From assembly GCA_902479065.1 (NCBI GenBank), contig CABSNM010000017.1, positions 1 through 40,497 of the forward strand: DNA of 40,497 nt, given 5' to 3'. The notes beneath the pieces are model-generated. The model saw nothing but the letters and a program-made list of their open reading frames with translations, had not been told where the DNA came from and did not search any database. The position numbers and the translations under genes are program-made. Positions 1-8,919 of the stretch are shown here, piece after piece (the first letter of the stretch is position 1; every line of letters starts with the position of its first letter). This DNA comes from an uncultured Collinsella sp. (GTDB lineage: Bacteria; Actinomycetota; Coriobacteriia; Coriobacteriales; Coriobacteriaceae).

Positions 1-2025
1 GGCCGGGTTGGTGATGAAGTCCACCAGCAGTTTAATGCCGGGCTTGCGGTAGAGCGCGCCGGCGTCATAGGTGCCGTCGGCGTAGAGCTGCTCGACCTGT
101 TTGGACGAGGCACCAAAGGTATAGATGTTCTCGTCGCCCACGAGCTCGGCGATCTCCACGTTGGCACCGTCGAGCGTGCACAGGGTCAAAGCGCCGTTGA
201 GCATGAACTTCATGTTGGAGGTGCCGCTCGCCTCCTTAGAGGCCAGGCTGATCTGCTCGGAGATGTCGGCAGCGGGAATCACGCGCTCGGCAGCAGTGAC
301 GTTGTAGTTTTCGATCATGACAACCTGCAGGTAGGGAGCCACGTCGGGGTCGTTTGCGATCCACTGGGAAAGCGTCAGGATGAGGTGGATGATGTCCTGA
401 GCGATGGTATAGGCAGGCGCTGCCTTGCCGCCAAAGATGATGGTGACGGGGTGCTTAGGTCTGTTACCGTTCTTGATGTCGAGGTACTTCCAGATGATGT
501 AGAGCGCGAGCATCTGCTGGCGCTTGTACTCGTGGATACGCTTGACCTGAACATCGATGATGGCGTTGGAGGGGATCGTCACACCCTGCTCGAGCGCCAT
601 GAACTGGCGCATGATGGTCTTTGCCTCGGTCTTGGTGGCGGCCAGGCGCTCAAGAATACTCTTATCGTCGGCGAAGTCGGCGAGCTTGCTCAAGTCGCCG
701 GTGCTGCGCCAATCGGTACCGATCACATCGTCGAGCAGGCTGGCGAGCGCGGGGTTGGCTCCCTGGATCCAGCGGCGGAAGGTGATGCCGTTGGTCTTAT
801 TGGAGAACTTCTCGGGGTAGATTTCGTAGAACGGATGAAGCTCGGTGTCCTCCAGGATTTTGGTGTGGAGTGCTGCGACGCCGTTGATGGAGAAGCCAAA
901 GTGGATGTCCATGTGGGCCATGTGGACGGTGTCGTATTCGTCGATGATGGCGACGCGCGGGTCGTCGTGCTCGGCCTTTGCGATTTCATCGAGCTTGACG
1001 ATAATGTCGGCGATGGCAGGGGAGACCTTCTGCAGGCTGGTGAGCGGCCACTTCTCGAGCGCCTCGGCAAGAATCGTGTGGTTAGTGTAGGCGACCATGG
1101 AGCGTACGATGGTCACGGCCTCGTCAAACTCGATGTCGTGCTCGGCGGTGAGCAAGCGAATGAGCTCGGGGATGACCATGGTGGGGTGCGTGTCGTTAAT
1201 CTGGACCACGGCATAGTCGGCCAGATCGTGCAGGTTGCTGCCGCGCTCGATGGCCTCGTCGATCAGGAGCTGGGCGGCGTTGCTCACCATGAAGTATTCC
1301 TGGTAGATGCGAAGCAGGCGGCCCTGCTCGTCGGAATCGTCGGGGTAGAGGAACAGAGTGAGGTTCTTGGCGATCTCGGTCTTGTCGAAGTCGATGGAGC
1401 TGCCGGGTACCAGGCCGTCGTCGACGCTTGCCAGGTCGAACAGGCGCAGGCGATTCTTAGCGGGCCGGCCGTAGCCGGGCACGTCGATGTTGACGAGCTT
1501 GGAGGTAACGGCAAAGTCGCCGAACTCAACAGTGTAGGAGCGGTCGTCATCGATTAGGATATCCTGCTCGCCGAGCCACTCGTCGGGGACGGCCTTCTGC
1601 TGATTGTCGACAAAGCGCTGACGGAACAGGCCGTAATGGTAGTTGAGGCCCACGCCGTCGCCGGTCAGGCCCAACGTGGCGATGGAATCCAGAAAGCATG
1701 CGGCCAGGCGGCCCAGGCCACCGTTGCCGAGCGACGGCTCGACCTCAAACTCCTCAATCTTATTGAGGTCGTGGCCCGCGGCGGTGAGCTGGTCCTTAAC
1801 CTCGCCATAGATACCGAGGTCGATCATGTTGTTGATGAGCAGCTTGCCGATCAAGAATTCGGCGGAGATGTAATAGAGCTTTTTCTTGCCATTGTTGAGC
1901 GGGCAGGCGGCTGAGCGCTCCTGCACGAGCTTAACGAGCAGTTTGTAAATGCGACGGTCATCGAGCTGCTCGAGCGAGATGCCAAAAGACTGCTCGGCGA
2001 GTTCTGCGAGATTGATACGGGGCAT
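1..2025 (-). CDS. glgP: Glycogen/maltodextrin phosphorylase, C-terminus cut by window edge
   Basis: A GT35 alpha-glucan phosphorylase; it releases glucose-1-phosphate from glycogen or maltodextrin using pyridoxal phosphate (PLP) in the cytoplasm. The first 675 residues are visible and the gene runs off the left edge; family members are usually 750-830 residues. The PLP-lysine motif EASGTSNMKFMLNG is present with Lys at about residue 606, and the N-terminal YISAEFLIG and EPSLGNGGLGRLAACFLDS blocks are clear. The ATG at 2025 follows a strong GGAGGA site by a few bases. malQ lies just upstream on the same strand, and malQ-glgP is a standard maltodextrin pair. GlgP and MalP cannot be told apart from sequence alone. 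Confidence 0.95.
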   Translation of the reverse strand, partial: MPRINLAELAEQSFGISLEQLDDRRIYKLLVKLVQERSAACPLNNGKKKLYYISAEFLIGKLLINNMIDLGIYGEVKDQLTAAGHDLNKIEEFEVEPSLGNGGLGRLAACFLDSIATLGLTGDGVGLNYHYGLFRQRFVDNQQKAVPDEWLGEQDILIDDDRSYTVEFGDFAVTSKLVNIDVPGYGRPAKNRLRLFDLASVDDGLVPGSSIDFDKTEIAKNLTLFLYPDDSDEQGRLLRIYQEYFMVSNAAQLLIDEAIERGSNLHDLADYAVVQINDTHPTMVIPELIRLLTAEHDIEFDEAVTIVRSMVAYTNHTILAEALEKWPLTSLQKVSPAIADIIVKLDEIAKAEHDDPRVAIIDEYDTVHMAHMDIHFGFSINGVAALHTKILEDTELHPFYEIYPEKFSNKTNGITFRRWIQGANPALASLLDDVIGTDWRSTGDLSKLADFADDKSILERLAATKTEAKTIMRQFMALEQGVTIPSNAIIDVQVKRIHEYKRQQMLALYIIWKYLDIKNGNRPKHPVTIIFGGKAAPAYTIAQDIIHLILTLSQWIANDPDVAPYLQVVMIENYNVTAAERVIPAADISEQISLASKEASGTSNMKFMLNGALTLCTLDGANVEIAELVGDENIYTFGASSKQVEQLYADGTYDAGALYRKPGIKLLVDFITNPA

Positions 2026-2072
2026 GTTTCCTCCTGTAATGGGTTGATTACATGTCTGCAATTCATAAGAAA

Positions 2073-2106
2073 CCCGCGCGAGGGGATTGGGGTGGCCTCG
2101 CGCGGG
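2073..2106 (-). terminator. Hairpin between malQ and glgP
   Basis: A perfect 11-bp stem (CCCGCGCGAGG with its complement) with a 12-nt loop. On the minus strand it is followed by TTTCTTATG. It may end part of the malQ transcript or act as a processing/stability hairpin before glgP. The T-run is short, so termination would be partial. Confidence 0.55.
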
Positions 2107-2154
2107 AAAAGCGGTCGCGTCCGCACGGTGGGGTGGGGTCGGGCGCGGTGGCTC

Positions 2155-3660
2155 CTATTGGGGAAGCTCGATTTCGGCTTCCGACGGGATACGGAAGTAG
2201 GTCTCGGTCCAGTCGGTAAGCTTGTGCTCGAGCTCACGGGTGATGGCGCCATCGAGCATGCGCCAGGTCCAGTTTCCGCCTAGGGTGGCGGGGGTGTTGA
2301 TGCGCGCCTCGTTGCCCAGATTGAGCAGGTCCTGCATGGTGTAGATGCAGGTATCGCTCACGCTGGCGGCGATGGTTCGGTTGAGCGCGTCGGCTATAGA
2401 CTCGCCTGCCTGCTGGTGGGTGTACAGGGCAGCCTGCTCGCGCTGACGCGGAGTGGCCGTACCCTCGAACCAACCGCGCGCCGTCTCGTTGTCGTGCGTG
2501 CCTACATAGGCGACGGTATTGTCGATGTAGTTATGCGGCAGGTAATACGAGTTGGTGCCCTCAAAGGCAAACTGCAAGATCTTCATGCCGGGGAAGCCCG
2601 AGGTGTCGCGCATATCGATGACGCCGGGGGTAAGGAAGCCCAGGTCCTCAGCGATAATAGGCAGCGTGCCGAGCTTTTCCTCGAGCGTCTTGAAGAACTT
2701 GAGGCCGGGGCCCTGCGTCCACGAACCGTAGGACGAATCGGGTGAGGAGAACGGCACCTCCCAATAGGCCTCGAAGCCGCGGAAGTGGTCCAGACGGATA
2801 ACGTCATACATGTTGAGTGCGGCGCGGATGCGGCCTTCCCACCAGGAGAAGCCGTCTGCTTCCATGGCATCCCAGTCATAGATGGGATTGCCCCAGTACT
2901 GGCCGGTGGCGGAGAACTGATCGGGCGGTGTGCCGGCGACACTGACGGGGTTGCCGTCGGCGTCGATCTTAAAGAGCTCGGGGCTTGCCCACATCTCAAC
3001 GGAGTCGCGCGAGACGTAGATGGGCAGGTCGCCGATGATCAGGATGTCGCGCTCGTTGGCGTATGCCTTGAGTCGGCTCCACTGACGGTCGAAGAAGTAC
3101 TGCGTCATCTGGTGGTAGAGCATGCGCGCGGGATGGGCGGCGCAGACCTTGGCGGATGCTTCGCCGCGGGTACGGAGCTCTGCGGGCCACTCCCAAAATG
3201 CCTTGAGACCGCACTCCTCCTTGACGGTCATGAACTCGCAGTAGGGAATGAGCCAGTCTTCGTTGGTTTGGACAAAGTCGTCGAAATCGGCTGGCTTGTT
3301 GGAGGCGAAACGTTCGGCGGCACGGTCGAGAATCTGGCGGCGACCGCTAAAAATCGCGCCATAGTCAACGTTGTTGGGGTCGGAGCCCAGATACACACCG
3401 TCGATATCGCGCTGTTCCAGATAGCCGGCCTCGATAAGCTCGGCAAAGTCGATGAAATTGGGGTTGCCCGCACGGGCCGAGAACGACTGATAGGGTGAGT
3501 CGCCATAGCTCGTCGTCGTAAGGGGCAGAATCTGCCAATAATGTTGTTTGCACGAGACGAGGAAATCGACAAAGTCGTAGGCATTCCAGCCAAAGCCGCC
3601 GATGCCGTACGGTCCGGGCAGGGACGAGATGGGCATGAGAATACCGCTTGCACGCTCCAT
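2155..3660 (-). CDS. malQ: 4-alpha-glucanotransferase (amylomaltase)
   Basis: A GH77 amylomaltase of 501 residues, the usual size. It transfers maltosyl or longer glucan units between maltodextrins and supplies chains for GlgP. Catalytic blocks are visible: nucleophile Asp about 291 in IRLDHFRGF, acid/base Glu about 338 in IIAEDLG, and the transition-state Asp about 390 in GTHDNE. The reading frame extends 54 codons further upstream, but the family begins at MERASGILMPISSLPGPYG, and a GGTGA site lies 7 nt before that ATG. It is upstream of glgP on the same strand with a hairpin between them. Confidence 0.93.
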   Translation of the reverse strand: MERASGILMPISSLPGPYGIGGFGWNAYDFVDFLVSCKQHYWQILPLTTTSYGDSPYQSFSARAGNPNFIDFAELIEAGYLEQRDIDGVYLGSDPNNVDYGAIFSGRRQILDRAAERFASNKPADFDDFVQTNEDWLIPYCEFMTVKEECGLKAFWEWPAELRTRGEASAKVCAAHPARMLYHQMTQYFFDRQWSRLKAYANERDILIIGDLPIYVSRDSVEMWASPELFKIDADGNPVSVAGTPPDQFSATGQYWGNPIYDWDAMEADGFSWWEGRIRAALNMYDVIRLDHFRGFEAYWEVPFSSPDSSYGSWTQGPGLKFFKTLEEKLGTLPIIAEDLGFLTPGVIDMRDTSGFPGMKILQFAFEGTNSYYLPHNYIDNTVAYVGTHDNETARGWFEGTATPRQREQAALYTHQQAGESIADALNRTIAASVSDTCIYTMQDLLNLGNEARINTPATLGGNWTWRMLDGAITRELEHKLTDWTETYFRIPSEAEIELPQ

Positions 3661-3744
3661 GGATGTGCTCACCAACCTTCTTGTTGTGGGATCGGCCTGC
3701 AGATGGGTGAACAGCCCGTCCCGAGTTTTAGAGTCGATGTCCCT

Positions 3745-3771
3745 ATTGTAGAACATGTTGTTTAAACATGT
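3745..3771 (-). promoter_or_regulatory. malQ promoter with palindromic operator-like site
   Basis: On the minus strand there is a -10-like TACAAT (3745-3750), and 2 bp upstream a palindrome ACATGTT-N5-AACATGT (3753-3771). A repressor bound there would sit between the -35 and -10 regions of the malQ-glgP transcript. The palindrome is direct observation; the regulator is unknown. Confidence 0.5.
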
Positions 3772-3823
3772 ATAGGCGAGATTAAAAAGTTGGCCCATTT
3801 TCGGTAAATGGTTACGCGTCATG

Positions 3824-3857
3824 AAAAAGCCCCGGTCTCACATCGTGAGATCGGGGC
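3824..3857 (-). terminator. Rho-independent terminator of galE
   Basis: A GC-rich stem (GCCCCGATCTCAC with GTGAGACCGGGGC, minus strand, one mismatch) with a 3-nt loop, followed by TTTTT. It lies 22 bp after the galE stop codon. Confidence 0.9.
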
Positions 3858-3879
3858 AAGAGCGGTGTGTAGGTTTTTG

Positions 3880-4941
3880 CTACTCGGCGTCGGCGAAGCC
3901 GTTGGGGTTATGGCTCTGCCAATTCCAGCTGTCGCGGCACATGTCCGCGATATCGTACTGGGCCTTCCAACCCATCATACGCTCGGCCTTGGAGGCATCG
4001 CACCAGTTGGCGGCGATATCGCCGGCACGGCGCTCGCGAATCACGTAGGGCAGCTCCTTGCCGCATGCCTTGGAGAAGGCGGCGACGACCTCGAGCACCG
4101 AGGTGCCGGTGCCGGTGCCCAGGTTAAAGATCTCGACGCCGGTTTTGCCATTCATCCAGTTGAGGGCGGCAACGTGACCAGATGCCAGGTCGCACACGTG
4201 GATGTAGTCGCGCACGCCGGTGCCGTCGGGGGTGGGGTAGTCGTTGCCAAAGACCTGAACGGCCTCGAGTTTGCCCACAGCGACCTGGGCGACATAGGGA
4301 ACCAGGTTGTTGGGGATGCCCTTGGGATCCTCGCCGATCAAGCCTGACGGATGGGCACCGATGGGGTTGAAGTAACGGAGCAGCACGACGTCCCACTCGG
4401 GGTCGGCGGTGTGGACATCCATGAGGATCTGCTCAATCATCCACTTGGTCCAACCGTAGGGGTTGGTCGCGGGCTTCTTGGGGTCTTCCTCGGTGACAGG
4501 CGGATTGTCCGGATCGCCGTAGACGGTCGAGGAGCTCGAGAAGATGATGGACTTGCAGCCATGGTTGCGCATGACGTCAATGAGCACCAGGGTGTTCTCG
4601 ATGTTGTTGTGGTAGTACTCGACGGGCTTGCTCACCGATTCGCCGACGGCCTTAAAGCCGGCGAAGTGGATGACGCGGTCGATCTGGTGGGTATCGAAGA
4701 TCTTGTTCATTGCATTGCGGTCGAGTACGTTGGCCTCGTAGAAAGTGAGGTTCTTGGCGGCCTCGTCGCCCACAATGGTTTTGACGCGGTCGATGGCGAC
4801 GGCGCTGGAGTTGGAGAGGTCATCGACGACGACAACCTGGTAGCCGCCCTCGAGCAGCTGAACGACGGTGTGGGAACCGATGAAGCCGGCACCGCCGGTA
4901 ACGAGGACGCAGGTGTCTTTGGGGTCGAGTGCTTGGGACAT
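3880..4941 (-). CDS. galE: UDP-glucose 4-epimerase
   Basis: An extended short-chain dehydrogenase/reductase epimerase of 353 residues that interconverts UDP-galactose and UDP-glucose (Leloir pathway, cell-surface sugar supply). The NAD-binding motif TGGAGFIG is at residues 15-22, the serine-rich SSSSTVYG near 135-142, and the catalytic YxxxK at Tyr162/Lys166 (PYGWTK). The start at 4941 is chosen because GGAG lies 6 nt upstream and the protein aligns from there with family N-termini; the open frame continues further upstream without function. It has its own promoter and terminator, so it is probably monocistronic. Confidence 0.95.
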   Translation of the reverse strand: MSQALDPKDTCVLVTGGAGFIGSHTVVQLLEGGYQVVVVDDLSNSSAVAIDRVKTIVGDEAAKNLTFYEANVLDRNAMNKIFDTHQIDRVIHFAGFKAVGESVSKPVEYYHNNIENTLVLIDVMRNHGCKSIIFSSSSTVYGDPDNPPVTEEDPKKPATNPYGWTKWMIEQILMDVHTADPEWDVVLLRYFNPIGAHPSGLIGEDPKGIPNNLVPYVAQVAVGKLEAVQVFGNDYPTPDGTGVRDYIHVCDLASGHVAALNWMNGKTGVEIFNLGTGTGTSVLEVVAAFSKACGKELPYVIRERRAGDIAANWCDASKAERMMGWKAQYDIADMCRDSWNWQSHNPNGFADAE

Positions 4942-4978
4942 GTAGTCTCCTATCGAATCAGGAACACTTCTTGAGGGG

Positions 4979-5006
4979 AGTATAGCGCAGCTAGGTGCGG
5001 TGCAAC
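4979..5006 (-). promoter_or_regulatory. Promoter of galE
   Basis: On the minus strand, GTTGCA (5001-5006) and TATACT (4979-4984) are 16 bp apart, about 38 bp before the galE start. The -10 is strong and the -35 is partial. Confidence 0.6.
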
Positions 5007-5207
5007 TGTTTGACACAATGAAGAGCAGAGCAATGATAACGTGCTCATAGGACGGGAATGCATAACGGTTCATGGTAGTTCCAGGCTGTGCGCATGCCGC
5101 CGGCCGTGCGGTTTTCTGCCGTTCGTGGAAATCGTTGGGATGCGTCGGATGTACGGTAATATGTATGTCTTGAGCGACATATAAACAAAACATGTAACGG
5201 AGTACAT

Positions 5208-6413
5208 ATGTCACCAAACAGCGATTCCATCTTTACTCAGGAGCTCTCGCGCCGCACCGCCCTCAAGGCCCTGTTCGGTGCCGCTTCTGCTGCAGTTCTT
5301 TTTGGCCTGCCTGCCCGCGCCCATGCTGCCGAGGCCAGCCAGGAAACCACCGACAAACTGAATGCCGCCCAGGCCAAGCTCGACGAGGTCCAGGCCCAGC
5401 TTGATAGCATCGCTAACGAGTATGCAGCGCTCGCTAACAAGAACGCTCAGACACTCAACGATATCGAGGGCGTTCAGGGTCAGATCGACGACACCCAGGA
5501 GCAGATCGACACCAAGAAGTCGGAGCTCAAGAAGAAGCGTAACGAGCTTTCCGATCGCGTGGCGGCAAGCTACAAGTCGGGTGGCACCAATATCCTGTCG
5601 TTGCTGCTCGCTTCTGGTTCGTTTGAGGAGCTCGTCGCCAACGCACATTACGTCGAGAAGATCAATAAGAGCGACCGTGACGCCATCGAGGACATCCAGA
5701 CCATCCAGCAAGAGCTCGATACACAGAAGTCCGAGCTTGAGTCGCAAAAAGCCGACTTGGAGAAGCTCAAGGACCAGCAGACTGCTCAGATGCGGGACAT
5801 GCAGGCCAAGCAGCAGGAGGTCCAGACGGTTCTGAACGGCCTCTCCGACGATGTCAAGGAGCTCATGGCCCAGCGCGATTCCGAGATTCTTGCTGCCGCC
5901 CAGGCCGAGGAGGCTGCCAAGAAGGCTGCCGCTGCCGCGGCTGCCGCAAACAAGAACAATTCCTACTCGGGTGGTTCAAGCTCGGGTGGCGGTTCGTATG
6001 CGCCCGGAACTCCGCAACAGAATGCCGGCTCGGGCAAGCAGCAGGCCGTCGTCAACGCGTGCTACTCCACGCCCTCGCCTGGCCAGAACTGGTGCGCGGC
6101 GTGGGTCACCAATGTCTTCCGCAACGCCGGCGTTGGTTACTTTGGCGGTAACGCGTGCGATATGTTTAACGCATGGTGCTATAGCTCCGATCGCTCGGCG
6201 CTGCAGGTGGGCATGATTGTTGCCGACTCATCGCATAGCGGTACCGGCATGCCGGGTCTGATCTATGGCCACGTGGGCATCTACGTTGGCGGCGGCATCG
6301 TTATGAGTAACGAGGGCGCCATCACGTCGAGGTCGCTTGATTCGTTCATTGGGTTCTACGGCACTGGCTCTGGCGTGCGCTGGGGCTGGCTTGGCGGTAT
6401 TGCGCTGTCGTAA
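5208..6413 (+). CDS. Secreted coiled-coil peptidoglycan hydrolase with CHAP/NlpC-like domain
   Basis: 401 residues. The N-terminus has a twin-arginine-like signal (SRRTALKALFG, Arg15-Arg16), a hydrophobic stretch and an AHA-A cleavage site near residue 41. Residues about 44-240 form a long coiled coil rich in Gln, Glu and Lys, as in PcsB/CwlO-type hydrolases. An Ala-rich then Gly/Ser linker leads to a C-terminal cysteine-peptidase-like domain with NWCAAWV (likely nucleophile Cys296) and YGHVGIYVG (likely His355). It probably cuts peptide cross-links during growth or division, with the coiled coil as the control module. The ATG follows GGAG by 6 nt. CHAP versus NlpC/P60 is uncertain. Confidence 0.85.
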   Translation: MSPNSDSIFTQELSRRTALKALFGAASAAVLFGLPARAHAAEASQETTDKLNAAQAKLDEVQAQLDSIANEYAALANKNAQTLNDIEGVQGQIDDTQEQIDTKKSELKKKRNELSDRVAASYKSGGTNILSLLLASGSFEELVANAHYVEKINKSDRDAIEDIQTIQQELDTQKSELESQKADLEKLKDQQTAQMRDMQAKQQEVQTVLNGLSDDVKELMAQRDSEILAAAQAEEAAKKAAAAAAAANKNNSYSGGSSSGGGSYAPGTPQQNAGSGKQQAVVNACYSTPSPGQNWCAAWVTNVFRNAGVGYFGGNACDMFNAWCYSSDRSALQVGMIVADSSHSGTGMPGLIYGHVGIYVGGGIVMSNEGAITSRSLDSFIGFYGTGSGVRWGWLGGIALS

Positions 6414-6432
6414 CGGCGGTTTGAAGTAAGTT

Positions 6433-6563
6433 GGTCCGTGGCTGCCCGAAAGGCATTAGGTTGCCTGCTCGGACAGTCCTGCTCGCACGGAGAGCACATT
6501 AGGTGCTCTCCGGCTCGTGCGGAACTCGCGATCAACCTAATGCCTTTCGGGCAGCCACGGACC
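6433..6563. repeat. Long perfect inverted repeat with nested hairpin
   Basis: A 31-bp perfect inverted repeat (6433-6463 with 6533-6563) encloses 69 nt. Inside is a second perfect 10-bp hairpin (6488-6497 with 6503-6512, loop ATTAG). The string CATTAGG occurs in the outer left arm and again across the inner loop. It lies 19 bp after the hydrolase stop codon and before a normal terminator. No coding potential was seen. Confidence 0.9.
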
Positions 6564-6616
6564 TCTCGGGTCCAATACGTCACACACCGGATTGGTTTAT
6601 CTGAATTAATATGGCG

Positions 6617-6643
6617 AAGGCCCCTTTCGGGGCCTTCTTTTTT
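6617..6643 (+). terminator. Rho-independent terminator downstream of the hydrolase
   Basis: A perfect 8-bp stem AAGGCCCC/GGGGCCTT with a TTTC loop, followed by CTTTTTT. It lies between the convergent hydrolase and murB genes and touches the murB stop. Confidence 0.92.
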
Positions 6644-7604
6644 ATAAAAATTCGCCTACTCGGTGGACTTCGGGTTGTAGGTCTACGCCGAATTGGTCTT
6701 TGACGGCTGCTTGGATGTGGCGGATGAGTTCGTCGACGTCGGCGGCGGTGGCGTGGTCGGCGTTGACGATGAAGCCGCAGTGCTTTTCGCTCACCTGCGC
6801 GCCGCCGACAGCATGGCCGCGCAGGCCGGCATCCATGATGAGCTTGCCGGCAAAGTGGCCCTCGGGGCGCTTGAAAGTGGAGCCGGCACTCGGCATGTCG
6901 AGCGGTTGCTTGTCTTCGCGACGCTGGCGGTAGTCGCCCATGTCGGCCTTGATCATCGCGGTGTTGCCCGGGGCGAGATTGAAGGTGGCCGAAAGCACGA
7001 TAAAGCCGTCGTCGGCAATACGGCTCTTGCGATAGCCCAGGTTAAGCTCGTCAACATCGAACTCGATAATGCTGCCGCTGCCGCGGGTACCGTCGTCGAG
7101 CATGCGGGCGGGCTTGTAGACGCGCACAGACCCCAGCACATCGGCCATGCAGGCACCGTAGGCGCCGGCGTTCATGTAGCAGGCGCCGCCGACCGATCCG
7201 GGGATGCCCGAGATGGGCTCCATGCCGGTGAGACCGGCCTCGGCTGCCGCAGCGGCGACATCGGAAAGCAGGGCGCCGGCTGCTGCCGTGACGTGCGTGC
7301 CGTTGACCGTAATGTCGGAGAGGCCCTCGCCAAGCGCCACGACGACGCCGCGGATGCCCTTGTCACCGACGAGTAGGTCGGAGCCGTTGCCCACGACGGT
7401 GAGGGGCAGATCGCAGCGATAACAGGTATCGAGCGTGGCGACGAGGCCCTGTTCGGTGTCGGGCGTGACAAAGACGTCGGCCGGGCCGCCGATCTTAAAC
7501 GTGGTGTGCTCGCGCATGGGCTCGCTCATCAGTACGTTGTCCTCGCCGGCAACGCCAGCAAGCGCGCACAGCAGGTCCTCGTTAAAAAAGTCGTTCTCGT
7601 GCAT
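6642..7604 (-). CDS. murB: UDP-N-acetylmuramate dehydrogenase
   Basis: A flavoenzyme that reduces UDP-GlcNAc-enolpyruvate to UDP-MurNAc in cytoplasmic peptidoglycan precursor synthesis. 320 residues, near the family norm. FAD and substrate motifs are clear: TFKIGGPADVFV, GNGSDLLVGD, ISGIPGSVGGACYMNAGAYG, LGYRKSRI, PSAGSTFKRP and HCGFIVN. The YRxSR form of the conserved tyrosine loop fits a type I MurB. The start at 7604 is preferred because the family begins near here, though its AAAGG site is about 12 nt away. It is divergent from the LacI-type regulator. Confidence 0.95.
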   Translation of the reverse strand: MHENDFFNEDLLCALAGVAGEDNVLMSEPMREHTTFKIGGPADVFVTPDTEQGLVATLDTCYRCDLPLTVVGNGSDLLVGDKGIRGVVVALGEGLSDITVNGTHVTAAAGALLSDVAAAAAEAGLTGMEPISGIPGSVGGACYMNAGAYGACMADVLGSVRVYKPARMLDDGTRGSGSIIEFDVDELNLGYRKSRIADDGFIVLSATFNLAPGNTAMIKADMGDYRQRREDKQPLDMPSAGSTFKRPEGHFAGKLIMDAGLRGHAVGGAQVSEKHCGFIVNADHATAADVDELIRHIQAAVKDQFGVDLQPEVHRVGEFL

Positions 7605-7746
7605 ACGAATATCCGCCTTTTGGTGGTCGTTGTCATCAATCGATTGCAATATACCCCACCCGGGCGGATTTGGTGCGCTGGCGGCGATAAAACAGCCGTC
7701 CACCGGATTGGTAAAGTGTTTATCATCGAGGTAGAGGGGCGGTCGC

Positions 7747-7752
7747 TATACT
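7747..7752 (+). promoter_or_regulatory. -10 box of the LacI-type regulator gene
   Basis: TATACT lies 35 bp before the start codon. No good -35 is seen 16-18 bp upstream, so this is a partial promoter call. Confidence 0.45.
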
Positions 7753-7787
7753 TTCAAGAGATTGCGCGTAAACCTGGAAGGAGCGAG

Positions 7788-8816
7788 ATGGCCAACAAAG
7801 TCACCCTCAAGCAGATCGCCCAGGAGGTGGGGCTTTCCCCCTCGTCGGTCTCGCTTGTTCTCAATAATCGGCCTTGTCGCATCTCGGAAGAAAACCGCAA
7901 GCTCATCAAGGAGGTTGCGGCGCGCAACCACTATGTTCCTAACCAGATTGCGCGTAGCCTGGTTATGCGCGAGTCGCGCACGCTTGGCCTTATCGTCCCT
8001 AACATCGAGAGCCGCTTTTTTGCTTCGCTCGCCGGCAGTTTGGAAAAGCGCTGCCGTGAGGACGGTTACGCACTCTTTATTACCAGCTCGGGCGGAAGCG
8101 CCGACGATGATCTTGAGCTGCTGCGCCAGCTGGTGACGCGCGGCGTCGACGGCGTCTTTCTGGTGGTGGGTGACGAGTTCTCCGACGACCGCGCCCTGCG
8201 CGAAGAAGTCAGCCATCTTCCTATCCCGGCGGTAATGGTCGACCGTGCCATTGAGGGACTCGAGTGCGACAAGGTGATGTTCGACCATGAGATGGGCGGC
8301 TACATGGCCACCCGCTATCTGATCGAGCAAGGCCACTGTCGCATTGCCTGCTTGGTTAACGCGCGCCGTTCCAATACGGGTCGCAAGCGACTTGCCGGCT
8401 ACGAGCGTGCGCTGCGCGAGGTTGGCCTGCCGATCGACGCACGTTTGGAGTTCGAGAGCGAGTACTACATTCCGAGTGCCTACGAGGCGTCGGAGGCGGT
8501 GCTCGCAACTGACGCCACCGCCGTGTTCGCAAGCTCGGATAACATTGCCCTCGGTCTGCTCAAGCGCTTGCACGAGATGGGGAAGAGCATCCCGGGCGAT
8601 ATCTCGGTAGTGAGCTATGATAACTCGGCGGCCGACGTTCTCTTTGAGCCGGCGCTGACCGCGATTGAGCAGGATCCTGGTGTCCTCGCGGAGCATGCTT
8701 TTGGCTGCATGTCCAAGCGTCTTGCCGGCAGGGGCGGTAGGCGTGCCGAAGAGGTCGTTTTGGAGCCGGCGCTTATCGTTAAGGGCAGCGTGCTCGAGCT
8801 TACTAAACGTAACTAA
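7788..8816 (+). CDS. LacI/GalR-family transcriptional regulator
   Basis: 342 residues. The N-terminal helix-turn-helix (VTLKQIAQEVGLSPSSVSLVLNN, about residues 5-27) and hinge helix (VPNQIARSL) are typical. A periplasmic-binding-protein-like sensor domain follows (LGLIVPNIESRFFASL through FASSDNIALGLL and ISVVSYDN). The ATG follows GGAAGGAG closely; longer in-frame starts lack a ribosome site. It lies directly upstream of xfp in the same direction. Two palindromic AAAACGTTTT sites with the LacI-type central CG lie before xfp, so xfp is the likely target. The effector sugar or sugar-phosphate is not identifiable. Confidence 0.92.
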   Translation: MANKVTLKQIAQEVGLSPSSVSLVLNNRPCRISEENRKLIKEVAARNHYVPNQIARSLVMRESRTLGLIVPNIESRFFASLAGSLEKRCREDGYALFITSSGGSADDDLELLRQLVTRGVDGVFLVVGDEFSDDRALREEVSHLPIPAVMVDRAIEGLECDKVMFDHEMGGYMATRYLIEQGHCRIACLVNARRSNTGRKRLAGYERALREVGLPIDARLEFESEYYIPSAYEASEAVLATDATAVFASSDNIALGLLKRLHEMGKSIPGDISVVSYDNSAADVLFEPALTAIEQDPGVLAEHAFGCMSKRLAGRGGRRAEEVVLEPALIVKGSVLELTKRN

Positions 8817-8852
8817 ACACGTTTATCAATTTACAGAAACCGAATGTGGAGT

Positions 8853-8877
8853 ACCTGTGACAGACAATGTCGCAGGT
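8853..8877 (+). other. Hairpin between regulator gene and xfp
   Basis: ACCTG-GACA pairs with TGTC-CAGGT around one mismatch, with a 5-nt loop. There is no T-run, so it is not a canonical terminator; it may stabilise the 3' end of the regulator mRNA. Confidence 0.4.
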
Positions 8878-8919
8878 GAATATCGCGTTTTGTTGATCGA
8901 TGTGATTGATAAGAATGAT

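Noticed and set aside
385..1557. A 390-codon plus-strand open frame inside glgP
   Set aside because: Shadow of the phosphorylase, rich in Val, Asp and Gly, as expected from complementing its codons.
5010..5040. Consensus TTGACA on the plus strand before the hydrolase gene
   Set aside because: No acceptable -10 at 16-18 bp (ATGATA or TGATAA only), and it lies about 190 bp from the gene; left out as a promoter.
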